A stretch of 26,011 bases of DNA from GCA-2686295 sp964402995 (GTDB lineage: Archaea > Nanobdellota > Nanobdellia > Woesearchaeales > GCA-2686295): positions 1 through 26,011 of the forward strand of contig CAYOEA010000015.1 in NCBI GenBank assembly GCA_964402995.1. Reading direction: 5' to 3'. The notes under the pieces are model-generated. The model worked only from the letters and a program-made list of their open reading frames with translations, made no database searches and had not been told where the DNA came from. Each line of letters starts with the position of its first letter. The first letter of the stretch is position 1. Positions 1 through 8,107 of this stretch are shown piece after piece. A program made the position numbers and the translations under genes.

Positions 1-2
1 TT

Positions 3-1181
3 AAATCAGATTTAGAATTAATGCAAAAAACTCCTACTAATATATCTATATTATTGAACAAGAATGTATTTTTAAATAAAGTTAGAAATTTTTATTTTAA
101 TAATTTAAAATCATTAAATGAATACAAACAAAAATTATCTGAATTTGAATTAGAAGAAGGAACAAAACCAACTTATCTTTATTCAATAAGAGTTGTTGAG
201 GTATTAGATCAAAAGTTATCTTCAATTAAAGGTTTAGTTCAATCTAAATTAATTGAGCAAGTTAACTTAATAAACACAGTTACTAAACTAAATCATTTTA
301 CTTTGGATTATTTTAAAAAATTATCTTCATTTTCTTCTTTAAATAAAAATTTAAAGGACGTAAACAAAGATTGGAATTTAGATATGGCTCAAATGTCTAT
401 GTTAGAAGATTATGATTCAAAAATTAAAAACATGCCATCTTTATTAATACAAAATGCGAATGTAGTTTATGAAAAAGAATCTAACTTAGAAAGTTCAAAT
501 AATTTATTAAAAGATAAAAAAAGATATTTGAATGCAAATGCTAACTTATTAAGAACGATTGAAGTTTATTCCTTTTTTAAAGATGTAAAATTAAAGCCAG
601 CAAAAAAATTATGTGAAACCTATCAAAACTCTTTAGAACAATTAAATAAATTATCTGTTTTTAATGATCAACTTAAACTTAGAACTGGTAAAGAATATCT
701 TACTAAGATGAATGAACAAATTGTTGATCTGGTGGATAAGATTCATACAACCCCTAATCTTGCAGGTTTAGATTCTTTTTTATCTTCATTAAACATTGAT
801 TTAAAACTTATATCTGACAATCATGTTTTAATCGAACAATCCAATCTAAGATATTCTGATGTTGAGAACAATTATAATCTTTATAAACAAGGAATAAGTA
901 ATATGGTAAATAGTTTATATGTAGAATTAAACAGAGCTAATAATTCTGAAATAAAACAAATCACCTCTAAAACTAAACAACGATCTGAAATTAGAGACGA
1001 CTATCGTAATCTAAAAGTTTTATATTATCCTTTAACAAGTGATTTTAGTAATCGAAAAGAATTAAAATTTGAAATTAAAATTCATGAACTAGTTTCAGAA
1101 AGTTTAACAAGAGCAATAAATATGATTAAAGCTGATAATTATTTAAATAAAATGATACCTTCTTTAAATTCAAAGGTTTAA
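3..1181 (+). CDS. Coiled-coil protein of unknown function, probably cut at its 5' end
   Basis: I do not recognise this protein. It is rich in Lys, Asn, Leu, Ser and Glu, has no obvious membrane segment, and has long stretches with heptad-like leucine and isoleucine spacing, so mostly alpha-helical or coiled-coil structure is likely. The first ATG is at 21, which gives 386 residues. The frame stays open to the left window edge (K-S-D-L-E-L before that Met), so the real gene may start outside the window. Two nt after its stop a small membrane-protein gene begins on the same strand, so the two are probably cotranscribed. Nothing in the sequence gives a function; a structural or filament-like role is only a guess. 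The reading frame is certain, the start is not. Confidence 0.75.
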   Translation, partial: KSDLELMQKTPTNISILLNKNVFLNKVRNFYFNNLKSLNEYKQKLSEFELEEGTKPTYLYSIRVVEVLDQKLSSIKGLVQSKLIEQVNLINTVTKLNHFTLDYFKKLSSFSSLNKNLKDVNKDWNLDMAQMSMLEDYDSKIKNMPSLLIQNANVVYEKESNLESSNNLLKDKKRYLNANANLLRTIEVYSFFKDVKLKPAKKLCETYQNSLEQLNKLSVFNDQLKLRTGKEYLTKMNEQIVDLVDKIHTTPNLAGLDSFLSSLNIDLKLISDNHVLIEQSNLRYSDVENNYNLYKQGISNMVNSLYVELNRANNSEIKQITSKTKQRSEIRDDYRNLKVLYYPLTSDFSNRKELKFEIKIHELVSESLTRAINMIKADNYLNKMIPSLNSKV

Positions 1182-1183
1182 AA

Positions 1184-1351
1184 ATGAAAATAAGCAAAGG
1201 ATTCATTAGATTATTTTTAGGATTGTTCTTTCTAAATGTGTTATTTAATTTAATTGCATTTCAAGAAGGATCATATTTTGCTTGGATGACTTATGTTTCT
1301 GGATTTTTAGTTTTAGTTCTTATTTGGTTAATAGTTAGGAAATTCTTTTGA
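1184..1351 (+). CDS. Small membrane protein, 55 residues, two predicted TM helices
   Basis: This short ORF begins with ATG 2 nt after the upstream coiled-coil gene and ends in TGA. The product starts MKISKGFIRLFLGLFFLNVL and ends in VRKFF. It has two hydrophobic stretches (about residues 7-26 and 34-51) joined by a short polar loop (QEGSY), with positive charges at both ends, as expected for a helical hairpin with both termini inside the cell. Placement and composition support a real gene in an operon with its neighbour. It converges on the glycosyltransferase at 1367 with a 15-nt gap. No family is recognised. Confidence 0.6.
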   Translation: MKISKGFIRLFLGLFFLNVLFNLIAFQEGSYFAWMTYVSGFLVLVLIWLIVRKFF

Positions 1352-1366
1352 ATAGTTATTAATTTT

Positions 1367-2080
1367 TTAAATAGAATCAACATATTTCTTAATTAAATCA
1401 TTATATTTTATTTTAAACAAATCAATTAGCATATTACTGCAGTCTTTTATAAGTTTGATTTTACTTTCTTTTTCATTAATCCAATTGATTGGAACTTCTT
1501 TTATTTTATATCCGAATTTGTTTGCAATATATAATAATTCCACATCAAAAGAAAATCTTTCAATTGTTTGTAATTTTACAATTCTTTTTATTTTATTTGT
1601 TTTAAATAGTTTAAATCCACATTGTGTATCTTTAACATTACTAATTACAATTATATTTACTAGAATTGCAAATATTTTACCAATTATTTGTCTATAAATT
1701 GGTTGTTTAATTATTATTTTTGATTGATTCATATTTCTTGATCCAATTACAAAATCAAATTTGTTTATATGTGGAATTAATTTATCTAGTTCTTCTATTG
1801 GTGTTGATAAATCGCTATCAGAAAATAAAACTAATGGGTATTTTGCAGCTAATATTCCTTGTTTAACAGAAAAACCTTTTCCTCTGTTAGTTTTGTTAGT
1901 TATAATTTTTATATTTTTATTTTTTGAGATGACTTTAAGAGTATTATCAGTTGATTTATCATCAACAATTATTATTTCAAATTTATTAAAATTAGCGCTT
2001 AGATATTTAATGATTTTTTTAATGGTTAATGCAATAACTTTTTCTTCATTATATGCAGGAATTACAACTGTTATATTCAT
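1367..2080 (-). CDS. Dolichyl-phosphate beta-glucosyltransferase-like GT2 (Alg5-like)
   Basis: Family 2 glycosyltransferase with a GT-A fold, 237 residues. The N-terminus MNITVVIPAYNEE is the usual nucleotide-binding start. IIIVDDKSTDNT (37-48), the metal-binding D-S-D at 88-90 followed by LSTP, GSR at 113-115 and DTQCGFKLF (151-159) are the signature of the Alg5/DPG-synthase branch. Such enzymes move glucose or another hexose from a nucleotide sugar to dolichyl phosphate on the cytosolic face, giving a lipid-linked donor for GT-C enzymes. There is no C-terminal TM pair, so it is probably membrane-associated only. The gene is divergent from the SGNH hydrolase. A TATA box at 2103-2111 lies 26 nt upstream, which supports this start. 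The family is confident; the sugar is not known. Confidence 0.88.
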   Translation of the reverse strand: MNITVVIPAYNEEKVIALTIKKIIKYLSANFNKFEIIIVDDKSTDNTLKVISKNKNIKIITNKTNRGKGFSVKQGILAAKYPLVLFSDSDLSTPIEELDKLIPHINKFDFVIGSRNMNQSKIIIKQPIYRQIIGKIFAILVNIIVISNVKDTQCGFKLFKTNKIKRIVKLQTIERFSFDVELLYIANKFGYKIKEVPINWINEKESKIKLIKDCSNMLIDLFKIKYNDLIKKYVDSI

Positions 2081-2102
2081 AAATTTAATTCAGCTATTAG
2101 AG

Positions 2103-2111
2103 TTTATAAAT
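2103..2111 (-). promoter_or_regulatory. TATA box of the Alg5-like gene
   Basis: On the minus strand the sequence reads ATTTATAAA, centred about 26 nt before the ATG at 2080. That is the spacing of a leaderless archaeal transcript. Confidence 0.65.
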
Positions 2112-2170
2112 CTTGTTTTTGTATTTTTTACAAAATATTTATAAATCGATTAATTATAACTAAAATATAC

Positions 2171-2178
2171 TTTATATT
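2171..2178 (+). promoter_or_regulatory. TATA box of the SGNH hydrolase gene
   Basis: TTTATATT centred about 25 nt before the ATG at 2199. The spacing favours that ATG over the in-frame TTG at 2196. The site is divergent with the promoter at 2103-2111. Confidence 0.6.
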
Positions 2179-2198
2179 AAGTTTAACAATTTAAATTG

Positions 2199-3182
2199 AT
2201 GATGAATAAAAAAAATAAAAAACTTCTTTTTTCAATAGTTCTAATAATTTTTCTATTGTTGGTTATTGAGTTAAAAATTAGAGTTAATGAATCAGAAGAC
2301 AAAAATATTCCTCTATTTTATAATAAAGAAATTAGTGTTTACCCTGAAATCTATAATTTATTGAACGATTATGATAGTGATGATAAGAATGTTTTGATAC
2401 TCGGTGCTTCAGTAATGCAGTATATTCGTGATTCAAATACTTTTGATAATAAAGGTACTTTTAAAATATATAATTTAGCGCAAAGTGGACATACTTCTTC
2501 AGATAGTTTAAACAAACTTGCATATTTAACAAAAAAAGGTTTTTCTTTTGATTATATCGTTTTTTATCATGGAGTAAATGATGCAAAGTTGAATAATTTT
2601 CCTGATGATTTATTTAAAGATGATTATCAACAATATTCTTATTTTAAATTTACTAATAAAATTTTTAATTATGGTGGTATGTTTAATTTTATTCTTAATT
2701 CTGCTTTAATTAAAAATTTGATGTTTAGTTATTATGAATTATTTTATTATGAAGTTGAATTTATTATTACGCCTGAATGGGCTAAATTTGGAAGTAATAT
2801 TAAATCTAAACAATCATTTAATAATTTTTTAACTCAGTTTATTGCTATTGCAAGAACTCAAAATTCAAAAATAATAATTCCTTTATTTGCATATAATATC
2901 CCTGATAATTATTCAAAACAATTATTTTTGGATCGGAAACTTGGCTACAGTTTAAATCTTAATGAAGACATTCCATTAGATATTTATGGTACTCCTAAAA
3001 ATGTTATTAAAGGAATAAACCTTCATAATGAGTTAGCAATTAATTCAAGTAATGATTTTGTTGTAATAATTAACACAACAAATATCTCTAAAGATGTGAG
3101 TAATTTTATTGATGGAATTCATTTATCTGAGAGTGGAAAAGAGCTATTGGTAGATGAAATAACCACACAATTCAAGAATTAA
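2199..3182 (+). CDS. Membrane-anchored SGNH/GDSL-type hydrolase
   Basis: Predicted serine esterase or acyl-hydrolase of the SGNH superfamily, 327 residues from the ATG at 2199. A basic start and one hydrophobic segment (about 9-24) form a signal anchor, so the catalytic part should face outside. Block I is ILGAS, with Ser71 the likely nucleophile. Block III is the G-V-N-D run at 125-128. Block V is DGIH near the C-terminus (Asp305, His308). These are the expected Ser, Asn and Asp-His sites. Known relatives add or remove acyl groups on sugars and lipids. Lying between glycosyltransferases, this one may trim or decorate a surface glycan, but that is inference. An in-frame TTG at 2196 is an alternative start. 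A T8 run follows the stop. Confidence 0.8.
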   Translation: MMNKKNKKLLFSIVLIIFLLLVIELKIRVNESEDKNIPLFYNKEISVYPEIYNLLNDYDSDDKNVLILGASVMQYIRDSNTFDNKGTFKIYNLAQSGHTSSDSLNKLAYLTKKGFSFDYIVFYHGVNDAKLNNFPDDLFKDDYQQYSYFKFTNKIFNYGGMFNFILNSALIKNLMFSYYELFYYEVEFIITPEWAKFGSNIKSKQSFNNFLTQFIAIARTQNSKIIIPLFAYNIPDNYSKQLFLDRKLGYSLNLNEDIPLDIYGTPKNVIKGINLHNELAINSSNDFVVIINTTNISKDVSNFIDGIHLSESGKELLVDEITTQFKN

Positions 3183-3193
3183 TGATTTATTGT

Positions 3194-3201
3194 TTTTTTT
3201 G
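3194..3201 (+). terminator. Poly-T terminator after the SGNH hydrolase
   Basis: An uninterrupted run of eight T residues 12 nt after the stop codon, followed by a T7 run at 3247-3253 before the next promoter. Archaeal RNA polymerase stops at such U-rich tracts without needing a hairpin. Confidence 0.45.
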
Positions 3202-3260
3202 AATAACTTTCTATACTAGTTAAAATTGACTTTTTAACCTATCTGGTTTTTTTAGAAAGA

Positions 3261-3269
3261 TTTATATTT
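3261..3269 (+). promoter_or_regulatory. TATA box of the radical SAM gene
   Basis: TTTATATTT preceded by the purine-rich AAAGA (BRE-like), centred 25 nt before the ATG at 3290. This is one of the clearest leaderless promoters in the window. Confidence 0.7.
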
Positions 3270-3289
3270 GCTTATTAGTTTAAAATTTT

Positions 3290-4696
3290 ATGAAAATTGC
3301 AATAATTCATCCTGCATTTGGTGTTATTAGTACTTCTAATCAAACCAATATTAAAGCTGTGGCAGATAATTATGGTATTTTTCCTAGTACTAGTTTGGCA
3401 TATGTTGCTGGTGCATTACAAAAACACAATCATGAAATTACTTTTTTAGATGCTATGGCGTCAAATTATTCTTTAAATGATATGGTTATTTTGTTAAAAA
3501 AAATTAAGCCTGATGTTATGATGTTTTCAATTACAACTTATATGTATCATGATTGTATTGAACTAATTAGATTCTTTAAGAAACATATTCCTTGTAAAGT
3601 TATTGTCGGAGGGGCTAATTTGAGTCTTTTTCCTAAAGAAACAATTTCAAATCCTGAAATAGATATTGGTATAATTGGTGAGGCAGAGGAAACGGTTGTT
3701 GAACTTTTATCTGCTTTAGATAAAAATAAAGATATTTCAAATATTAAAGGTATTATTTTTAAGAAAGGGAAAAAAATAATTAAGACTAAATCAAGACCTT
3801 TAATAAAAAATCTTGATAAAATCCCTTTTCCTGCGAGAAATCTTTTGCCTGTTGACAAATATTATTCTTTAATTTCAAAACATAAGAATTACACAATTAT
3901 TATTACTAGTAGAGGTTGTCCGTTTTCATGTATTTTTTGTGAACAAAGAACTAAACTTGTAAGATTTCGCTCAGTAAAGAATGTAGTTGATGAACTTGAG
4001 GAGTGCTTTAATAAATATAATGTTAGAGAGTTTGAATTTTTTGATCCTTTGTTTACTATTAATAAATCAAGAGTTATTGAAATATGTAAAGAAATTAGAC
4101 GGAGAAAACTTAAAATTTATTGGAGTTGTAGGGCTCGAGTTGATACAGTTGATTATGTTCTTCTTCGTGAAATGAAACTTGCAGGTTGTTATAGGGTTTA
4201 TTATGGTATTGAGTCTGGTGATGAAACTGTTTTGAAGAATATAAAGAAACATACAACTATTCCTATAATTAAAAAAGCGATAAAAGATTCTAAAAAAGCA
4301 GGTCTTATTGTTTTTGGATATTTTATTATTGGTGCGCCTGGTGAAACTTTGTCTTCCGCATATAGAACTTTGCGTCTTGCAAAACAATTACCTTTAGATT
4401 ATGTTCAATTTAATAGGTTAAGTGCTCTTCCAGGTACTCCTCTTTACGATCTAATTAAAGATGAATTATTAGGTTATGATTATTGGGAAGCTTATATTAA
4501 AAATAAATCTGCTGAGCGTGAGTTACCAAAATATAATTGTGATTTATCTAATGAAACATTAAATAAATTAATTAAGAAATTTTATTTAAGTTTTTTTTTA
4601 AGACCTGTTGCTATAATTCGTTTATTAAAACAAATTAAATCTTTTGAAGAACTAAAAAGATATATCAAAATTTTCTTTGGTCTTTTATTTAGTTAA
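3290..4696 (+). CDS. B12-binding-domain radical SAM protein
   Basis: 468 residues with the two-domain layout of cobalamin-dependent radical SAM enzymes (BchE/P-methylase-like class). Residues 1-150 resemble a Rossmann-like B12-binding domain: MKIAIIHPAFG, ...SLAYVAGAL..., FLDAM, then VIVGGANLSLFP and IGIIGEAEETV. The 4Fe-4S/SAM motif is Cys210-x3-Cys214-x2-Cys217 (SRGCPFSCIFCEQ). The partial TIM barrel follows, including YYGIESGDETVL and a GAPGET segment. Enzymes of this group perform methylations and other radical C-C chemistry on lipids, cofactors or natural products; the substrate cannot be read here. The classical B12-binding DxHxxG loop is not evident, so cobalamin use is uncertain. It overlaps the convergent GT-C gene by 8 nt. 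The start is fixed by the TATA box 25 nt upstream. Confidence 0.88.
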   Translation: MKIAIIHPAFGVISTSNQTNIKAVADNYGIFPSTSLAYVAGALQKHNHEITFLDAMASNYSLNDMVILLKKIKPDVMMFSITTYMYHDCIELIRFFKKHIPCKVIVGGANLSLFPKETISNPEIDIGIIGEAEETVVELLSALDKNKDISNIKGIIFKKGKKIIKTKSRPLIKNLDKIPFPARNLLPVDKYYSLISKHKNYTIIITSRGCPFSCIFCEQRTKLVRFRSVKNVVDELEECFNKYNVREFEFFDPLFTINKSRVIEICKEIRRRKLKIYWSCRARVDTVDYVLLREMKLAGCYRVYYGIESGDETVLKNIKKHTTIPIIKKAIKDSKKAGLIVFGYFIIGAPGETLSSAYRTLRLAKQLPLDYVQFNRLSALPGTPLYDLIKDELLGYDYWEAYIKNKSAERELPKYNCDLSNETLNKLIKKFYLSFFLRPVAIIRLLKQIKSFEELKRYIKIFFGLLFS

Positions 4697-6005
4697 TTTT
4701 TTTATAATTTTTAATTAAATAATGAATTATAATTATTAATATTAAGGATGCTAATATGATGTATGGCTGACTGGTTGTGAAGAAATATATTATTTTACCC
4801 CATAAGCCATAATCAAACATGTTATTTCCGTAAAAATTACTCATCATCATAAATGTTTTTTTAATTAGAATAAATATTATGCTTGTAATAATTATTTTTG
4901 AGAAAATAGTTTTTTTTAGATATATTCTATTTAATAGGTATGCTGAAAGTATGATTTCTATTGGAAAATAAATAATTTGAGGCCAAGGATGAAGTATTGC
5001 TTGAGCAGTGTTGCTTAAAGTGATTGTATTGATGATAAAGTAAGATGCATATATGCCTAATAAAAATAATATTTTTTTTCGTTTTTCTTTTTCATAATAA
5101 CAAATCATTATAAATCCAATTAGCGACATTATTGGAATAATATTAGTATATATTTGTGTGTGAGTTGTAATATATACTTGTGCTAAAACATTAATTGGTG
5201 CTGTTTCTTTGTCCATATTAGTTGTTAAGCCATTTATTGCACCTTGTATCAAAAGTATTTGAATAAGCATAACTGCAAGAATTATAATTGTCCATTTTGC
5301 AAATTCAAACTTAAATTTTTTGTCTTTAAGAAATATTATGTTGTGTGCATTTACTAACAATGTGATGATGATTCCTGATTCACTAAAGAATGAAGCTATG
5401 ATAAATGCAGCTATTGCAAGCTTTTTAGTGTGTTTAGTTTCTTTTTTCTCAATTATCTTTATATAATAATATAATCCCATAACGATAAATAATAGTGCAG
5501 GGATATCGTGGTAAATTACATGTTTTCCATAAATTGTTGATAAGGGTATTATTGAGAGTATTATTATGCTAAATATTAGCCAAGTTTTGTTTTTTAAAAA
5601 CCACTCTTCAAAAATTTTGTAAAAGAAAAATAATGTTAGGCAATATAAAATTAAAGATAGTATTCTTGATAGTATAATATTAAATCCAAATGTTAAGTAA
5701 ACTATTGATAACATTAGTCCTGTTCCTGGCGGGTGATGTGCGTATGCTTCTGTTAGTGTTTCTCCTGATTTATTTCCGTATGAATAAAAAAAGTCTTGTC
5801 CTTTTGTGTAGTCTAAACCTTTCATTATATGTGATTCTGCAAAGCTAGAAAACCATTCATACGCCCAAGTTTCAAATTTATTAGTCATATTCTGCTTTTC
5901 TGCAGGTGTCACATATAATTCCTTGTTGAAATTTATACTTATAAGTAGAATAAACGTTATTAATGCAAATAATATTACTATTAATTGTTTATTACTAAAT
6001 TTCAT
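4689..6005 (-). CDS. Polytopic GT-C-type membrane glycosyltransferase
   Basis: 438 residues with about ten hydrophobic helices. After TM1 (about 8-25) comes a long outside loop containing ETWAYEWF and then, at about 90-93, His-His-Pro-Pro followed by GTG. An acidic first loop followed by an HPP(G/L) motif at the start of a helix is typical of the ArnT/PMT-like GT-C fold. Such enzymes take a sugar from a polyprenyl-phosphate carrier on the outer face. A second conserved-looking patch is YGKHVIYHDIPA. The Alg5-like gene at 1367 could make a matching lipid-linked donor; that link is inference. The 3' end overlaps the radical SAM gene by 8 nt. TATA box at 6029-6037. Confidence 0.72.
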   Translation of the reverse strand: MKFSNKQLIVILFALITFILLISINFNKELYVTPAEKQNMTNKFETWAYEWFSSFAESHIMKGLDYTKGQDFFYSYGNKSGETLTEAYAHHPPGTGLMLSIVYLTFGFNIILSRILSLILYCLTLFFFYKIFEEWFLKNKTWLIFSIIILSIIPLSTIYGKHVIYHDIPALLFIVMGLYYYIKIIEKKETKHTKKLAIAAFIIASFFSESGIIITLLVNAHNIIFLKDKKFKFEFAKWTIIILAVMLIQILLIQGAINGLTTNMDKETAPINVLAQVYITTHTQIYTNIIPIMSLIGFIMICYYEKEKRKKILFLLGIYASYFIINTITLSNTAQAILHPWPQIIYFPIEIILSAYLLNRIYLKKTIFSKIIITSIIFILIKKTFMMMSNFYGNNMFDYGLWGKIIYFFTTSQPYIILASLILIIIIHYLIKNYKKIN

Positions 6006-6028
6006 TATTTAAGAATAAATACTATTAG

Positions 6029-6037
6029 TTTTTATAG
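6029..6037 (-). promoter_or_regulatory. TATA box of the GT-C gene at 4689
   Basis: Minus strand CTATAAAAA, centred about 28 nt before the ATG at 6005. Confidence 0.5.
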
Positions 6038-6071
6038 TTATTCATAGTGTTTTATTACTGAGAATTCTAAA

Positions 6072-6488
6072 TTATTGTTTTAGTTTATTGAATAATTCGA
6101 ATATTTCTTTGATGAAATCGTCATTGTTATTTGCTGTTAGTGCTTTTTTTTCCATAGGACAAATATCCGTTCTGTCTTTCATTAAAATATTGTCAACAAC
6201 TTGAGTATATTTTAGTTCAATATTATTTTCTTCTAAATATTCTTTTGCAGGTTTAGAAATTGTTGGAGTGATTACTTTGTTTATTGCTTTTGAATATACT
6301 ATTAGTTTTGCTGCAGCAAGGCCGATAACTCTGTCGTGGAGAGTATGGTTATTTTCTTTTATTGTTTGAATACATTCAACGAGTGGTCTAATTCCACCTT
6401 TAGTTGAAGAGAAAATAATTTCTTTTTTTTCATTTAGAAGAACTAATGTGTTAGTTATTAAGTCGATATCCATTTTAGATTCACTCAA
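6072..6488 (-). CDS. DUF1893 family protein
   Basis: 138 residues matching the DUF1893 pattern as I know it: LVLLNEKKEIIFSSTKGGIRPL near the N-terminus, DRVIGLAAAKL (about 52-62), and the hallmark Cys110-Pro-Met-Glu near the C-terminus, after a KDRTDI segment. The family has a cytidine-deaminase-like fold (a Thermotoga homologue has a structure) but no established reaction. It overlaps the upstream ECF S-component gene by 4 nt (ATGA), so the two are translationally coupled and probably act on the same compound. No signal peptide or TM segment, so cytosolic. A second Met at residue 6 could be the start, but the ATGA overlap favours the first. Confidence 0.82.
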   Translation of the reverse strand: MSESKMDIDLITNTLVLLNEKKEIIFSSTKGGIRPLVECIQTIKENNHTLHDRVIGLAAAKLIVYSKAINKVITPTISKPAKEYLEENNIELKYTQVVDNILMKDRTDICPMEKKALTANNNDDFIKEIFELFNKLKQ

Positions 6489-7003
6489 AACTTTAGGTTT
6501 TGGTGTATCGGAAAAATTCTTTTTCCGAGAGTTTTATAAGTTTTAGATGCAATGAACGCCCATAAAATGTTAGATATTAGTAAGGCTATGATTATGCTCG
6601 TTATGATTTTTATTGGAAGATGGATTAGATAAAAATCAGTTAGTATTAGATAAGGTAATTGGATTGCAAAAGCTATTAGGACTGCTGTGATTGCTGATAG
6701 TTTCTTTTTGAAGAACAAACCTGCAAAGAAGCCTAGGATAATATTTCCTATTATTAGATATGAATTTGACATTAAATATGCTGAATATATGCTTCCTGTA
6801 AGACCTGCTAATGCTCCGCCTTTAGGTCCGTAGATAAAAGCTGCAAGAAAAATTGCTATTTGGAAGAAATGGATCTTTACTGTGGAGAATAATGTTAAAT
6901 TGATTGCACCTAGTAAGTTTGGGATGATTAATAAAAATATTAAGAGAGAAATTGATTTATAATTCCAGTTAATATTGAAATCTAGAATGTTTTTGTTTTG
7001 CAT
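6485..7003 (-). CDS. ECF transporter S component-like membrane protein
   Basis: 172 residues with five or six hydrophobic helices. The stretch IYGPKGGALAGLTGS (about 57-71) is a strong marker of the ECF-type substrate-binding (S) component superfamily, where a small polytopic protein binds a vitamin or small metabolite and docks on shared energising subunits. Overall length fits the family (about 170-200). The ATPase (A) and T subunits are not in this window, so it would use a shared module elsewhere or work alone. It is the first gene of a two-gene operon with DUF1893 (4-nt overlap). The substrate is unknown. The start is supported by a TATA box about 26 nt upstream. Confidence 0.8.
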   Translation of the reverse strand: MQNKNILDFNINWNYKSISLLIFLLIIPNLLGAINLTLFSTVKIHFFQIAIFLAAFIYGPKGGALAGLTGSIYSAYLMSNSYLIIGNIILGFFAGLFFKKKLSAITAVLIAFAIQLPYLILTDFYLIHLPIKIITSIIIALLISNILWAFIASKTYKTLGKRIFPIHQNLKF

Positions 7004-7024
7004 TATCTGTTTGATTGTGGTTTA

Positions 7025-7032
7025 TTTATATA
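7025..7032 (-). promoter_or_regulatory. TATA box of the ECF S/DUF1893 operon
   Basis: Minus strand TATATAAA, centred about 26 nt before the ATG at 7003. Confidence 0.6.
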
Positions 7033-7066
7033 ATTTATTGAAATTTATTTGTTGTTTTTAGTTTAT

Positions 7067-8032
7067 CTAGTATTTTGAAAGTTTTATCATCAAATCTAGA
7101 AAATGCAAACCATTTCTTACCTGCGTCTGTCTAAAATCGGAGATTTTTGAGTATGCCAGAAAGTTTCTTTCTGAGCATTTTAAAGATGCACCTAAGTGGT
7201 ATAATTCTTTATTATCGATGATTAGAAATCTGTCGTGAGATTTATTAAATTCTTTAACACTCAAAAACTCTGTTTTTGCTGTACCAACAATCTCGTTGTT
7301 GAGCATTTCTATGTTTTGATATTGTTGATTGAATTTACTAATATCTAGTTTTAGTTCTTGGTTTAATTTTTTTGTATAGATAATTACTTTAACTGATTGT
7401 TTTCTTTTTGAGAATAAATTTAGAGTATTTTCATCAATATAATTATCTATTAATATTATTTCTTTTTGAGCTTTTCTAATAATGTTTGATATAAATATGT
7501 GTGCATCAAATATCTGTCCATCAAAGAAAATACCTTTTTTTGGATTTTCAACCTCTAATGCATCAAATATTTTGCTGAATTTATTATTTTGTTCTATTTG
7601 TTTTAATTCAACTCTGTCAAGTCTTTGGAATATCTGAGCATTTGAAGATATAAAATGTCTCATTGCTACAAATGTTTCAATTATTTTTATGCTAATTTTA
7701 ATCGCTGTTTTACTTTTAAGAACTGCTGATAACATAGAAATACCTTGTTCTGTGAATACATAAGGCAAATATTTTCTGAATCTTCCTCTTCCATTATCTA
7801 AGGTCGCAAATTGCGACCTTAAAGATTTTAGTTCTAATTGAGTTAATTGAAACATAAAGTTATCTGGAAATCTTTCTTTATTTCTTTTAACTTGTTCATT
7901 CAGTCTTTTAATTGAAACATCATATAATTTTGCTAAGTCTTTATCTAGTATTACTTGGGAATTTCTAATTATATGAATTTTATTCTTGATGAATTCTTGG
8001 GTGATATTTAATTCGTTACCTGTTTTATTCAT
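7067..8032 (-). CDS. ORF6N-domain protein fused to a PLD-like domain
   Basis: 321 residues. Residues about 10-128 are an ORF6N domain: IIRNSQVILDKDLAKLYDV, LRSQFATLDNGRGRF and YLPYVFTEQGISML are its typical strings. ORF6N is a DNA-binding module of phage and mobile-element regulators. After a helical linker (about 130-165), residues about 168-300 resemble a single phospholipase D-like domain. It has IILIDNYID in the core and a His266-x-Arg-Phe-x-Ile-Ile-Asp motif in place of the usual HxK, then LGASLK. One such half-site would need a dimer to form a full PLD active site. The HxR change may mean it is inactive or only binds DNA. The mobile-element origin of the family fits the TA-rich island that begins next to it. 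TATA box at 8056-8061. Confidence 0.85.
   Translation of the reverse strand: MNKTGNELNITQEFIKNKIHIIRNSQVILDKDLAKLYDVSIKRLNEQVKRNKERFPDNFMFQLTQLELKSLRSQFATLDNGRGRFRKYLPYVFTEQGISMLSAVLKSKTAIKISIKIIETFVAMRHFISSNAQIFQRLDRVELKQIEQNNKFSKIFDALEVENPKKGIFFDGQIFDAHIFISNIIRKAQKEIILIDNYIDENTLNLFSKRKQSVKVIIYTKKLNQELKLDISKFNQQYQNIEMLNNEIVGTAKTEFLSVKEFNKSHDRFLIIDNKELYHLGASLKCSERNFLAYSKISDFRQTQVRNGLHFLDLMIKLSKY
7799..7821. repeat. 23-nt perfect palindrome inside the ORF6N gene
   Basis: Arms TAAGGTCGCAA and TTGCGACCTTA flank one central A. On the coding (minus) strand it encodes the conserved LRSQFATL stretch of the ORF6N domain. Its core is 15/17 identical to the intergenic palindrome at 10927-10953, and the two changes are complementary. 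Confidence 0.85.
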
Positions 8033-8055
8033 TAGAATTTAGATTATAATTATCC

Positions 8056-8061
8056 TTTAAA
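8056..8061 (-). promoter_or_regulatory. TATA box of the ORF6N gene
   Basis: Minus strand CAGATTTAAAGG, with TTTAAA centred about 26 nt before the ATG at 8032. The same TCAGATTTAAA string recurs in the promoter of the Nudix gene at 15233. Confidence 0.6.
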
Positions 8062-8066
8062 TCTGA

Positions 8067-8089
8067 TTTGTAAGAATGTCTAGTGTTAT
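8067..8089. repeat. Direct repeat copy 1 (core AGAATGTCTAGTG)
   Basis: A 23-nt stretch identical to 13491-13513. The 13-nt core at 8073-8085 also occurs at 10862-10874. It lies between the GpsA stop and the ORF6N start. Confidence 0.8.
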
Positions 8090-8107
8090 TTTCGAAGAAG
8101 TCGGAAT

